In this document: positions 24,370 through 36,194 of the stretch, piece after piece | Position numbering within the stretch: the first letter of the stretch is position 1 | Layout of the letters: every line of letters starts with the position of its first letter | Assembly (NCBI GenBank): GCA_021464415.1 | Contig: CM038467.1 | Span: 8,573,411-8,637,410 of the forward strand | Origin: Lonicera japonica | Lineage: Eukaryota > Streptophyta > Magnoliopsida > Dipsacales > Caprifoliaceae | Direction: 5' to 3' | Length of the DNA stretch: 64,000 nt | Translations under genes and position numbers: made by a program | Notes under the pieces: model-generated | The model's input: only the letters and a program-made list of their open reading frames with translations | Database searches by the model: none | What the model was told of the DNA's origin: nothing

Positions 24370-27300
24370 TTTTTCTATTATTCATTTCTATCTGGAATTG
24401 GGTTGGACAAAACAATAGGAACGGTTATTCCACTTTTTACGGTCCCTGTTATTTCATGTCTTGGCTCTTGCATTCTTCTCTTTCAAATCAATTTTACAAT
24501 ATTATGCCCATTTTAAATTTCACTCAACTCTATTATTATTTTAATCAATTTTGTTTAATGAGATTAATCTTTTTATTCATAATTTCCTTAACATGTACAT
24601 TTATTGCACATCTTATTGTGTTCATCCAAGTTATAGTATCAAATTAGGCATTCTTAAAACTAATAACATAAATTTGGTAGAAAGAGTGGGGGATAGAAAT
24701 TACTGCATCGTCCACTGCTTTTGGGGGAGAATTAGAGGATCTGCATGAGGAGTAAAACCCACCATTAACTCATTTGACTCGCTTGCTTCGTTAATCAATC
24801 AAGACATTAATTTGACTTTATTAAGAAAATAGAATTAGAAACGGGTATGTCAGCCAAAAAAATAAAAGAAATAGAAACAGGTAAATCTCGATGAGGCCAT
24901 CCATCAAACACTTTATAGGCAATGGCCATCCATCGCAAGCAATGCCTCAATTCCGTTAATGGGATTAATTCCAAGCGTAGCAACATCGTAGATACGGATA
25001 CACATCTTTATTATAATCTTTTAATAGTATGACGAAATACGCGATCCTATATTTTAAGTTTTTAAGATTTAATCCAAACACTGGCTGCCAAAATTTGGTA
25101 TGAGAAGATAAACAGTTGAAAAAATCTTTTTGCCACGAACATGGAAGAAAAAATTCGGAGCTCACTCGAATTTTTAGGAGCTTTCAACATCCCAGTAATT
25201 ATACCAGGATTTTGGTTAGGTTCCAGAAAGCCCAAATCCTGGTAATTTATTTTGTTCATCCAACTCTACACTCCCGGTTCTTTGTCCAATTAGCCTAAGC
25301 CGAATTTAGGTGGACTTTAGATTAAATCCAAGCTCCGTTTCGGCCCAAGCCCTAATACTTTTGGTCGGATTCGACATTATTGTCTAAAGTTTGATTAACT
25401 ACTTCTTTTTTTGGACTGAACTATAAAAAATCTTTGCAGCACAAGTAAGATTGTATAAAAAAAATTTCTTAAAAATTATTTAAAGAATTTTACATATGAA
25501 TTTATAAAAAAAAATTATATACAATCATTGATGATTTTATACTTGTTTTTCATAAATATCGCCAAGCATAACCAAATAGTTTTGGACTATTGGTAATTAT
25601 TTAGCTTAAATATGAATTTGATATCTCTAGCAGATAGAACCAATATTAGACATTATGAAGAAGAGAACATATAGACACATGGCTTTGCACATGGAAATTT
25701 GTTAACGTGGAAAGAATGCTTCAACTCTTTTTTTTTTTAATTGTCCTGTATTAAGAGTTAGTTTTCTTTTCTATTATATATATAATCGGTAAACTTTTTA
25801 AAATCTGTTGAAATATATAATAAAATTATTTTTAATTATTGAGTATGTTAAAATAATCTTTACTCTTAATTAAGATAATGAGCCTGTCGTACTTTTTCAA
25901 AAGAAAAATCCTTAATCATAAAAGAAATACATTTTTTTTCTCCATTGGACAAAATCTATTATCTTGTTTATTTTTACTTGGTTCAATAGTAAGAGTTCTC
26001 TAGATCAACGTGCACCTTAACTAGTTATCTCTTCTGCATTAACCTGCTAGGAGTTTAGATTCTTATAGCGCGCATTAGCCCCAGGAGTTTAATCCAATCA
26101 TCAAATCATTGTGTTGGTGCTATATTAATAATGTAAATGGTTTAATGGTTAGTTTTTAACATATTTTAAATTTCTTTTTTGGGCGCCTCACAATTAAGTA
26201 GGTTAATTAAGACGTTAAATTAGTGTAAATTTGTATTTAAGTACAGCTAATGAGTAAATTATAGCTACCTTACGTCCTTAACCTACCTATCATTGGGTAG
26301 ACTGGAGAGATAATGGAGTGAAGCATATTGCCAAAACTTCCAGCTGAGATTATACTAAAAATTGTAACAAATGATTGTATTTGGTAGATCTTGCCAATAC
26401 ACAAACCAGCTAGTATTAATTCCATCTAGTATGTATGGAAAAAAAAATACATAATTTTTTATATTTAGAATTAATTAATACTTCCTATCTCAAATTAAGA
26501 GTCTGATTTGATTTATACACTTTTTAAAGATATATTGATTAAAAAAAATGTTTGGTAATTACACAAAAAATTAAACATTTAAATAAAAAAGTCTCAAAAT
26601 AAAATTTTAAAGCCTTAATTTAAAATGGGTACGATGGTGCAATAAACCATACAAATCTAATAAATTGGTGAATTTGAAAAAAAGATAACACCCTCTCCAT
26701 TTAAAAAATATAATCTCATTTTAACTTTGATATTTAATGAAACATTATTTTAATTTAATTAATGCTTAAAATTATAATGTGTTTTTTACTGTAAATTTTG
26801 ATGTATTAATTATGCCCGAAATATCTTAAAAAATAGAAATGTTTTTAAATATGAAGGGAGTAAAGAATTAGATATTATGCCATGATATGATACGAGTATC
26901 ATACCATTATCGTCCCAAAAATGTCCAACTTTTCGAACTACTATTTTTTTTTAAGAGAAAATGGGTCATAACTTTATAATACAATATATTGAAGTGAATT
27001 TGTGTAACATTTAAAGTTGAGTCACTCCTTTTCTTTTTAACCTCTCTTTTTCTTTTTACCCTTTCTTCTTTAGGAAGGATGTTTTTAGTGCGGAGGTGTT
27101 CAAATTTAGAGAGTGGGTAAATCTTTTATTTTTCTAGCTTTAAATAAAATGTCTCATTTTGATACCTTTTTTAAGAAAACATCATTTTTAATTTTATTAA
27201 TGACTAATAATACAACCAAATTCTCAGAAAATTATCTACTTATTCTTCCTACTAGCAATATTACAATGTAAAGTAAATTTTTTTATGAGCAAAAATATAT

Positions 27301-28911
27301 CATTGAATAATTTAAAATTCACAAACAATTCGGACTATAAAAACTCCACTTTCTTTTTCTCTTTTCTTATAGTCGAATATTAAGTATATCCATATACCAC
27401 TATTATGAAAAAAATTAAAATTCAACAAACATAGTAATTATTATTATTATAAGAACACTGAATCTATTCTAGTCCTAGAATTATTAAAAAGCTGATAACT
27501 TTGTCTAAAATTGGAAGAGTATTCAATCAGACCCTACCTAAAATTTAATCGGTCATTGGAATACATAGGCATTTTTAATGAAAAGGGTAAGTTAGTAATT
27601 AACAAATAGTCTAGTGGTAATACACTAAGATAAATTTTAAGTTTGATTTAAAGTTTATCAAGTTAAATTATAATAGTTGCAAAAATATTGAATAGCAAGT
27701 AATAGGTCACTGTTTTACAAACATAAATTAATTAAAGTATGTGTAAGTTAACCCGAATATATGTAACCAAAAAAAATTACAACAACAAAAAAAAAAAAAT
27801 GAAAATGGTAAGTTGAACGCTTGAAAGTTAAAATTGTAGGGCGGGAGGAAGGTTACATGTCTCCTTTAAGGCTAGTTGGTCAGTAGTGGTCAACAGTGGG
27901 TTGGACGAGGCACATTGGGTGGGCCCACTAGCACCAGTCCAAATCACTGTCGGGAAGGAAAAGGGCACTCAAAGAATTTAAATATTTGATCCAATGGTCT
28001 TAATTTAAATTATTGTTTGCAATCTAACAACCGAGAATTTTATAATTTTTCGTTTTGGCCAAATTACAAAAAATAATAACAATTTTTTTGCTGTTTTCAT
28101 ACTTTTGATCATCGAACTACTTCTTGTTTTTCATTTTCTTCTTTTCTTTTTTCTAATCAATCGTAAAAAGTAATTTTTTAATTATTACCACTTTAGCCCA
28201 TTCGTCAACTTTTGTTACAATAGGCTAAAATAATATATAAATTATTTATACAAACTACCCCAAGTTTCAAAATATTTACATAACACCCCAATGTTTCAAT
28301 TTTTTGGCCAATGGATCCTTATATGTTGAATTTAGATTGTTTTACACCTTATCCTCTTGGCAACGGTTAATCTTTTCTTATGTCCACCATTCACGACCCA
28401 CACCGCTTCACGCAATAATATAAAAATTATTTGAATTGTTTAGATGACTAAGATACGTTGTTTAACACATGTTTATCTATGAGATATTATAATTAAACGA
28501 TTAAAATAATTGCGCAAACACTCAAAACATGTGAAAAAAAATATGGTCAAACAGGGGGGGTGAGACGGAGTCTTTTACTGCACTTTCTAAGCTTTAAATT
28601 AAGATGTTATTATTATTATTATTTTAGGTATCCCAAACTAAAAGTTCCATTTCTTTTTTTTGACACGTAATCACTATATGCAAATTTTGATATGGCAAAC
28701 ACTTTTTTAACAATTGATTGTGTTTAAATTAGTATGAAGTAAAATTAAAGTATCTTAATTTGAAATTGAAAAAGTAATAAAAAATTATGAAAGTTATTTA
28801 AGAGATTTTACTTCAATTTCATATTATAACAAAACAAGCTCTAATCCATAATAACTACAAAAATGATGGAATGGGGGGTTGGCGGACCAAAGATTTAAAG
28901 TTATAAACCCC

Positions 28912-28960
<49 letters not shown>

Positions 28961-29330
28961 AGGGATCTATCGGTGAAAAAGTTGAAAAGTTGGGGTTATT
29001 TGTGTAAATTTTGGAAATTTAAGATGGTTGGGTAAATAATCTATACATTCCATTAGCCAAGTAAAACCGAAGCTAACATATGAATTAAAGTAACAACAAT
29101 TAAAAGTTGCTTTCTACAATTGACGGCAAAAAATAAAAATAAAAAAATGTTTGATAACCAAAGTGTGAAAGTATTTTTCATCATTTAATTAGCCAAATTT
29201 TTTTTTTTTTTGTAAACTGAACTACAACTGTAATTATTTCTGATACAACATGTGTGCTGGTCCAGATTTGTGTAACGGTCACATTGATATTGAAGTGAAG
29301 TGAAGGCACTTATTTATTTATTTAACACTA
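24370..29330. other. Long gene-free AT-rich stretch
   Basis: Only short fortuitous ORFs are present; no family motif was recognised on either strand. A GA microsatellite lies at 28915-28957. Some of the segment probably consists of old, unrecognisable repeats. Confidence 0.5.
28915..28957 (+). repeat. GA dinucleotide microsatellite, about 21 units
   Basis: An uninterrupted AG/GA run, about 400 bp upstream of the small ORF at 29434. Confidence 0.95.
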
Positions 29331-29337
29331 CACTCTC

Positions 29338-29345
29338 TATAAATA
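29338..29345 (+). promoter_or_regulatory. TATA box of the small ORF
   Basis: TATAAATA is placed 89 bp before the ATG at 29434. The upstream in-frame ATG at 29353 is only 8 bp after the box and so would lie before the expected transcription start. Confidence 0.5.
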
Positions 29346-29433
29346 TGTACATGTGTGTAAATCACAAGTTGCATCGATATATATAGTTCTTCTCCATCTT
29401 CTCTTTCTGAAGATTGGTTTCTTTATATTCTTA

Positions 29434-29652
29434 ATGGTTTCTAAGGTGGAAGAAGCCATGAAGCTGCAAATTAAGCAGCAGCAACAACAACATCAACAAA
29501 AGGATAAGCAAATTATGGGGAAAGAGAGGAGGATAAAATGTTGCAACAAAGGGAAATTAGTAAGCAAATTCAAGAGGAGCACCTCTAATCTCCAAGAAGA
29601 CGGCTTGTCTTCTGCTATTCTCTTATTAGCCTGCGTAGCCTTCTCTTCTTAA
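29434..29652 (+). CDS. Candidate small basic peptide, 72 aa
   Basis: ORF starting MVSKVEEAMKLQ, with a Gln-rich run (residues 14-22), a basic middle with CC (KERRIKCCNKGKLVSKFKR, 30-48) and a short hydrophobic end (LSSAILLLACVAF, 58-70). An ATG 81 nt upstream in frame exists but lies too close to the TATA box to be in the mRNA. I do not recognise the family. The composition is non-random (basic, then hydrophobic tail), which suggests a membrane-touching small peptide. It may equally be a chance ORF, since it is short and has no seen homolog. Confidence 0.5.
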   Translation: MVSKVEEAMKLQIKQQQQQHQQKDKQIMGKERRIKCCNKGKLVSKFKRSTSNLQEDGLSSAILLLACVAFSS

Positions 29653-30328
29653 TTCCTATCATGACAGACTCGATCCGTCTAATTGTTTGATGTTCCATTT
29701 TGTTATGTACTTTAACTACAAGGTTGTAGTCGAATTTTTTACTTCTATATATGGATAATTACAATGTTGTTTCTTGTTAGAATGTTTTACACTCCTTCCC
29801 ATTCCCAAATTAAGATGCTGTTCGATAATCATAAATTTCAACATTAATATATAATAGTTAATATCAAAGCCATATTTGATTAAGAAAATAAAAGATGACT
29901 CTTAATTTAAAATGTCCATCCTTGATTAAAACAGTCTCAAAAAAATAATTACTTTTTAATTTAGATTAAACAATATATCGATCAGCTGAGTTTTGAAACT
30001 TACACTAATATTATGAATCGATAGCTTTGATCTTCCACAGGTATGCATTCAAGTTTATTAACTTTTACATAATATTTTACTAAACATGTCCAAATTTGTG
30101 CATGTATTCAAAACTAAATCAACATATGCATCAGAAAGCAATAATATTCAATCCAAAATTTTAAAAAAACGTAACTTAAAAATAAGTTTGGACGCATCTC
30201 CATCGCTTATCACAACTTTTGAGAAATTTTTGAAACAGGTTTAACATTTCTCCTTGCATATATTAAGTCACTTATTAACATATACTATTGTGATCAATAT
30301 GTGACGTAATTACATTACATGTAATTAT

Positions 30329-30875
30329 TCAACCCCCAATTGCTAATGAAACATATGAAAGCAACTCAGGGTCACATTCAAACAGAGGGATGTCTTCCCC
30401 CAACAAGTTAACCCAAGCTTCAATTCCGTCAGCATCTTTAGTACTCATCAATATTACCAAATTCTTGTAAGGCCTACTTGGACCCAAAATCAACCTCATA
30501 AGCAGGAAATTTGCACCAACTAGTGAAGTTACAAGACTCAATCCTAAACTAGAAAATTGTTCAATTGCCTTCTTCACAAAATTCATATGCCCATCCCCAT
30601 TTTGTAGATCCTTTACATAATCCGCGTTGATTTCTCTTATCGCACTCAACTTACTAACCAAAGTAGGATAATCAATGCCAGTTTCGACTTTTACTGGCAC
30701 GGTGACGACTCTCCATGCGTTGCCAAACGAGTGCTTTGGCGTCCTGTACCCCAAGTCCACAGCATGGAGTGCTGCGCAAATTTTTGGGGCTTCTCCTATT
30801 TTTGGTTTTGATAGAATCGTCTTAATGAAGCATTTCCATGTGAATGCTGATACGGTCTCAACACAGCATGGAGTG
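30329..30875 (-). pseudogene. BAHD acyltransferase C-terminal fragment, copy 1
   Basis: On the minus strand pieces of a BAHD (HXXXD) acyltransferase are readable: VETVSAFTWKC, KHSFGNAWRVVTVPV, ADYVKDLQNGDG, then SWCKFPAYEVDFG in another frame, then DGIEAWVNLLGEDIPLFE. The conserved DFGWG motif is broken: the frame shifts around it and W/G are lost. The N-terminal half with HXXXD is absent. A 28-bp stretch (30631-30658) is repeated exactly at 30884-30911, where the homology stops. BAHD enzymes transfer acyl groups from CoA to alcohols or amines; this copy is dead. Confidence 0.85.
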
Positions 30876-30911
30876 CATTTCCATTTCTCTTATCGCACTC
30901 AACTTACTAAC

Positions 30912-31690
30912 TAAATTTTTTTTCCTTTTCCATCTTTGCAATCAAACGGAGCCAAAGGGTTGGGCTTAATTTGAGAAAAAAAAAAGTCCTCTAAATATGT
31001 TCGTACAGCCATTAGTGTCTTTAATCTCATTCGTTAAAACTTAAAAAGACCGAACTAGGGTAAAGATTCATGAAGGGTGATGGCACTCGTATATGGAATG
31101 ACATTCCAGAATTGAATATTTATATTTACGATTCATCATGTAACTGAATGACACTAGTATATATATTGAACTAGGGTTAATGGAAGACAATTTTTTTTTT
31201 TTTGTTTTCAGGTCAATTCCCAGAATGTCAAAATAATTCTTGACCAGATTAAAAAAAAATAAGACAATAACTATTAATAAGTCAGATTAGTTCTGATATT
31301 ATTCTAAATTTATCTAATGGTTAGATTCAATCAGAGCCTTTGTGTTTTAATTCAACGACTCACAGACTCTCAGATTTAATTTGAACATTTATTTTTTAAT
31401 GCGATAGCTAACATATTTCAATTTATGTGATCAACTAAACATATATTTGTCTCTTAATTAATTTTAATTTATCTGATAAACTAAACAAGTATTTATCTTC
31501 TATTTAATTTCAATTTATGTAATAAACTAAACAAGTATTTATCTCATAAGTAATTTTAACTTTACTTAGGTCTCTTTCCCCTCCTAAAAGTTTCAAAAAA
31601 GATTAACTCTCTTCTTACCTACTTTTTATGTCTCTCTACTACACAAATACTTATCTCATAATTAATTTTAATTTATCAATAAACTAATAA
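30912..31690. other. AT-rich intergenic, nothing recognised
   Basis: It holds short imperfect AT-rich repeats such as AATTTATGTAATAAACTAAA near 31415-31560. No gene is seen. Confidence 0.5.
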
Positions 31691-31691
31691 G

Positions 31692-32215
31692 AGCATCTCC
31701 AATGGTAGTGCATAAATTGATTCCTAAATCATGTGTCAACCCATTTTTACAAAAAAAACATAAACACTAAAACCCATTTTTACAAAAAAAAAATGAACAC
31801 TAAAAAAAATATGATCTAATATTTCTCTTCTAAAATCTTGTGTAAATTTTGAAATAACCAATAAGATTTCAACACATGTTAAATATCAATTTAAACAATT
31901 TTTTGTTATTTTTTCTTGAATTTTTCTATAAATAATTTTATATTTACAATGGATCTTGATTTTTAGGTATTGATAAGTAGATTTCAATTGTATAGTTTTT
32001 ATTAAAATTCAAATTTAATATTTGAAGCCATTACATTTACAAATTTTATTAAAAAGTGAAGAGAGAAAGTTGACGTGGTATTGTAAAATGGGAGTGTATT
32101 TTAGACAACCATTTAATACAAACTTCAATTTTAAAAGACTGCTAGAAAAAAAAAATTAGAAATTGTATATATTTTACACAAAACAAATATATAAAAGACT
32201 CTTTGAGATGTTTTA
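31692..32215. mobile_element. MITE-like element with GAGCATCTCCAATGG start
   Basis: The left end GAGCATCTCCAATGG and right end CTCTTTGAGATG are roughly inverted. The start is a common plant MITE terminus. The element is non-coding, and its ends are approximate. Confidence 0.4.
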
Positions 32216-32385
32216 AGAACCAAAAAAAAATATTTATCTCGTACTTAATTTGTGATAAATTTTAACTCTACTTAATTCTCTTTCTCCTTCTACTTAATTT
32301 GGATTTAAATTTAACATATGAATACATTGGAAATATGGAAAAACTCAAAATTATAATATTCAAGAAATAGAAGAAAAAAATAGAG

Positions 32386-33535
32386 TTATTTGGGTTTCGG
32401 CCTCCGTTTAGCTTTCATAATAAAATTTGGTACTCATATTGATTTTTTCTTGGGCTTAGGCCCCCAAAATAGATGGAACCATTAAGTCAAAGGTCAAACT
32501 GTTAACCAAGTTACATTTTTTTTTGCAAAACTACCCGAAATACCCCTGTAATGATTTGTATTGATTTGGTTTCTATAATGGATTGTGGCTAAAAAAAAAA
32601 AATTAACTCAGGCATGCATCGAGTATTCAAAAAAAGAAAAAGGAGAGAGATAGATTAAAAATAATTAGTTCACCAAATTAAAATTTGAAAAATAATAATC
32701 TTCCCGTCTCACCTTAAATTTTTCTTTTTATTTTTTTCGATCACGTTGTCAATTATTTTTTTTTATTTAATTTGGTACATAATCAATTCATTAATTTATA
32801 TTGTAGTAAATTCATCAAGAGTTAACTTTGTTATCGTTGAATTGTGTATTTTATCTTTTAACTTTCTTCAACTTTAATGTTTGATTTTTTTTCTTATTTA
32901 AATAGCTGCAAATTTTCAAATGTGTTTAAATAACTTTTAAAATTTGAAAATTTATTAATTTGTTACAATTCCTAACATAAATCTATATTGCAAAGTAAAT
33001 ACCCAGATAATAAGAAAAATATTGTAAGGCGTGAACTCATTAAAATTACTTATTTCACATTTGAAGAAAATTATTAATTTTAGTCTTTTTGTTAAGAATA
33101 AGATTAATTTAATGTGATATAATTTGATGCACTAATTTTGTACAAAAATAAAGTTCTTAATCAATTTTGGACTACCCAAAACAGAAAAGAAACTTAACGT
33201 AAGATGAAATGATTATTATTTTTCACATTTTAATTGGTGCACTAATTATTTTCAATATTTTCGCTATCCCTCGGTTTTTTAATGCTTGCTCTGGTCTTAC
33301 AAAACTATTTTTTTTCAAGAGAAAATTCACTAAAGAAGCTAAATCAACACAAAATCAATGTCAGTTGTATTTTTGGTAATTTTGCAATAAATATGATTTG
33401 ATTAACGGTTTGGCCCTTTGACTTAACGATTCCTTCCCTTTTGGGGGCCAAAGGCCAAAAAAAAAAAAATGAGTACTAAACCTTATTATGAAAACAAAAT
33501 GGGAGCCAAAACCCAAATAACCCCCAAAAAATACA
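32386..33535. mobile_element. Long inverted-repeat element, about 1.15 kb
   Basis: Arms of about 200 bp, 32386-32585 and 33325-33535, are inverted copies. Both contain TTATTTGGGTTT, TTTCATAATAA, GTACTCAT, GGCCCCCAAAA and TTAAGTCAAAGG, read in opposite strands. The centre is AT-rich and non-coding. Long arms suggest a Mutator-like non-autonomous element; two separately inserted inverted copies are possible. No target duplication was found. Confidence 0.65.
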
Positions 33536-33539
33536 AAAA

Positions 33540-35130
33540 ATGCATCTAACATGTGTGGCTATTGTTTTGGTTCTTTCAAAGTTTCCACAAAATTTAAAGG
33601 TACTATTGTAGCATTTTTTTATTAGACTTCAATTTTTGTGTAAAAGTACATTGACATGTAGAATTTACTAATTATTATACAATATCCTAAAAGAATATCT
33701 AAAAAATAAAATATGCAAATTAACACTAATAAAAATCTTATCAAATAATACTAAGTTATAAAAGCACTATACCAAACTTTTATGTGGAAATATATTCTAG
33801 TTCACTCATATAATTTTTTCTATTTTTCTCTTATTTGAATATAAGTAAATAAAACGTACATAAAACTTTTTTGTAGTATATTTATAGTACCTCTTTCTTT
33901 ATTTCTTTTGTTTTTTTTCTAGCTTATGTCATACTATCACGTGTAAGACTTTTTGTATATATATATTATTCATTTTTAAAATCCAAAAGCAAAAAATAAT
34001 TATCAGTTAAAATAAGATAAATTTTATTCAGAGAGTTTACGCGTTTAATAAAATACAAGATAAGCAATGTATGAAGTTAACTATAAAATGAATTCAATTA
34101 ATTTTGATGTTTTATCTAGGAGAGTAAAGTAAAATGTTGTTGTTCATACGTTTAAGTAAGAAAAGGTCTCTTTTAAATTTTTGCACAAGGCCCTTTAAAT
34201 CATAGGACCGGCTCTATCCGAACATTCCAATTTTATTGTTTTTTTTTTATCTAGTTTGTTAATTAGTTGTTAAAAATGATTTTCTAAAGTTAGAAGAAGA
34301 TTTTTTAACTACTTAACTTCTGCAATATTTTACCTCTTACAAATTGCATAGGGCATTATCAAATTAAGAATCATTTAAATAAATTTGGTTTTAATGTAAA
34401 CTATTGGTGAAACTAACAATTGACCTGAAGTATGAATATTTTCGGCTTTACAACTGATTTTGCTTTTTCATCTTGTACAAAATGGCCTTTTATCCGTTTA
34501 TATTTTGGGTATTTTTCTTTGACGCGAGTCAATATATTTAGAAAAATGAAAAATACTTTCATTGCCAGTAAAATCGATCATATATTCTTACTAGTATGTA
34601 TTATATGGATTGTATCTTGTATAATGTATGCCAATAAGAATATTTGATCAATATACCCAGTAAATCCATCCATACTTTACCAAAAAGTTCCTTTGTCGAT
34701 TACTATTTTTATTTTATTTTATTCCTTACAATAATGTTTTAGTTCTTTACAATAGTATGTAGAAATTGTTATTTGAATTTACAAATAAGTAAGATAAATA
34801 TATAGTACTTACAATACAATAAATTTTGATCATTGTGATCCTTCCACAAAAAAATTATCATTGTGTATACTATATTAACAAGTGTATATAAAAAAAATAT
34901 TTAACAACAACTCGATTGTCTATTTAAATTTATGTGATAGATATCTAGTTGGTTTGGGAAAAAAAAGGAAAAAATAAATAAATAAGTGAACTCATGGGCC
35001 TTAATAAAGCCCATGAGTGCCAAATGACTTTATGGTCAAATTTCCGTTTCCAATTAAAAGAAAACAAAGACGTTTGAAAACAAGAAGAAAAATTAGATGG
35101 GGAAAGAGAAGGGAAAGTGTATTGTGTCTT
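33540..35130. other. AT-rich intergenic, nothing recognised
   Basis: It contains the palindrome CTCATGGGC...GCCCATGAG at 34991-35018. There are no genes. Confidence 0.5.
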
Positions 35131-35135
35131 TCATC

Positions 35136-35510
35136 CTAACAATCCGTTTGGATTGAAAAGTGGGGTGGAAAGAAAAGGTTTAATTTTATTATTGTTTGGA
35201 TAGCTATGGAGGGAAAGGAATGGAATGAAAATAACTCCGTTTGAATAGAAAAAAGGAAAGGAAGGAAAGGAAGAAAAAGACTATAATTTATTAAAAAAGT
35301 AAATTGTTTATTAAAAATGTTTTCTTTCCTTCCCAATCCTCCTAATATTTGAAGGAAATAAAATAAGGGAATAGAGAGGAATGACACTCCCTCCCACTCC
35401 TTCCATTTCCATTCTATTCTATTTACATATTTTATCCAAACAAAGGAAACGCAATCCCTCCTCCTCTTTTCCTCTCCCTTCCTTCCCATTCCTTCTATCC
35501 ACGAACTGTA
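35136..35510. repeat. Possible MITE, purine/pyrimidine skewed
   Basis: The left end CCGTTTGGATTGAAAAGTGG is weakly inverted to the right end CCCATTCCTTCTATCC. One half is GGAAAG-rich and the other CTTTCC-rich, as in a foldback. The long minus-strand ORF here is a consequence of this skew, not a gene. Confidence 0.35.
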
Positions 35511-35970
35511 AGTTCATCGAACTATCGAAGAAGCTAAAATGGTAATTTTTTTCCCACATTAAACTCTTTCCTTATTTCTATTTGAGGATTTATTATCATT
35601 ATTAGACATAAATCTACGTTAGGTTAAATCTAAATTTGTTCCAGGGACCGACCTTCTTTCCTAATTCAATACAACTGTTCTTCGTATCTGCTGCTATGTT
35701 TTTCACTGTAAATTTGCATGTTTTGTTGTTCAATTTTTTTTGGTTTTTTTAATATTTTCCCACCCGATTTATCTTTTAAACCCTAACTCGGCCTTCTCTG
35801 AGAATTCAAGCCTATTTTGCCTGTCAACTGTCAAAAGTCTAAATCTAAACAACTTTATATTTTTGAGCCGAAACTGTTATGATTTTATAAAACAAAGCCA
35901 AAACCTAAATTATTATATATGTTGCTAACTTTTTCGTTGCTAATTATTTTTTTGCAAATTACAATAACTT

Positions 35971-35972
<2 letters not shown>

Positions 35973-36005
<33 letters not shown>
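35973..36005 (+). repeat. AAT microsatellite
   Basis: An uninterrupted ATA/AAT run upstream of the F-box pseudogene. Confidence 0.9.
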
Positions 36006-36006
<1 letters not shown>

Positions 36007-36062
36007 TCAGCTGTATAATCAGAGAGGGCTATTTGATCAATCTACTTAGTTAGTAGACTTAT

Positions 36063-36124
36063 ATGGAGAAGGGTTTGCAGCTGGTTTCTGAATTACATAA
36101 GGTGATCTGCTTTTATTCTAATAC

Positions 36125-36194
<70 letters not shown>

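Noticed and set aside
27595..27665. tRNA-like phrase AGTCTAGTGGTAATAC
   Set aside because: Box-B-like sequence is degenerate and no cloverleaf forms; at most an old tRNA-derived repeat.
35136..35489. 117-aa minus-strand ORF
   Set aside because: Arises from a purine-skewed repeat; no domain, and a composition set by GGAAAG-like words.
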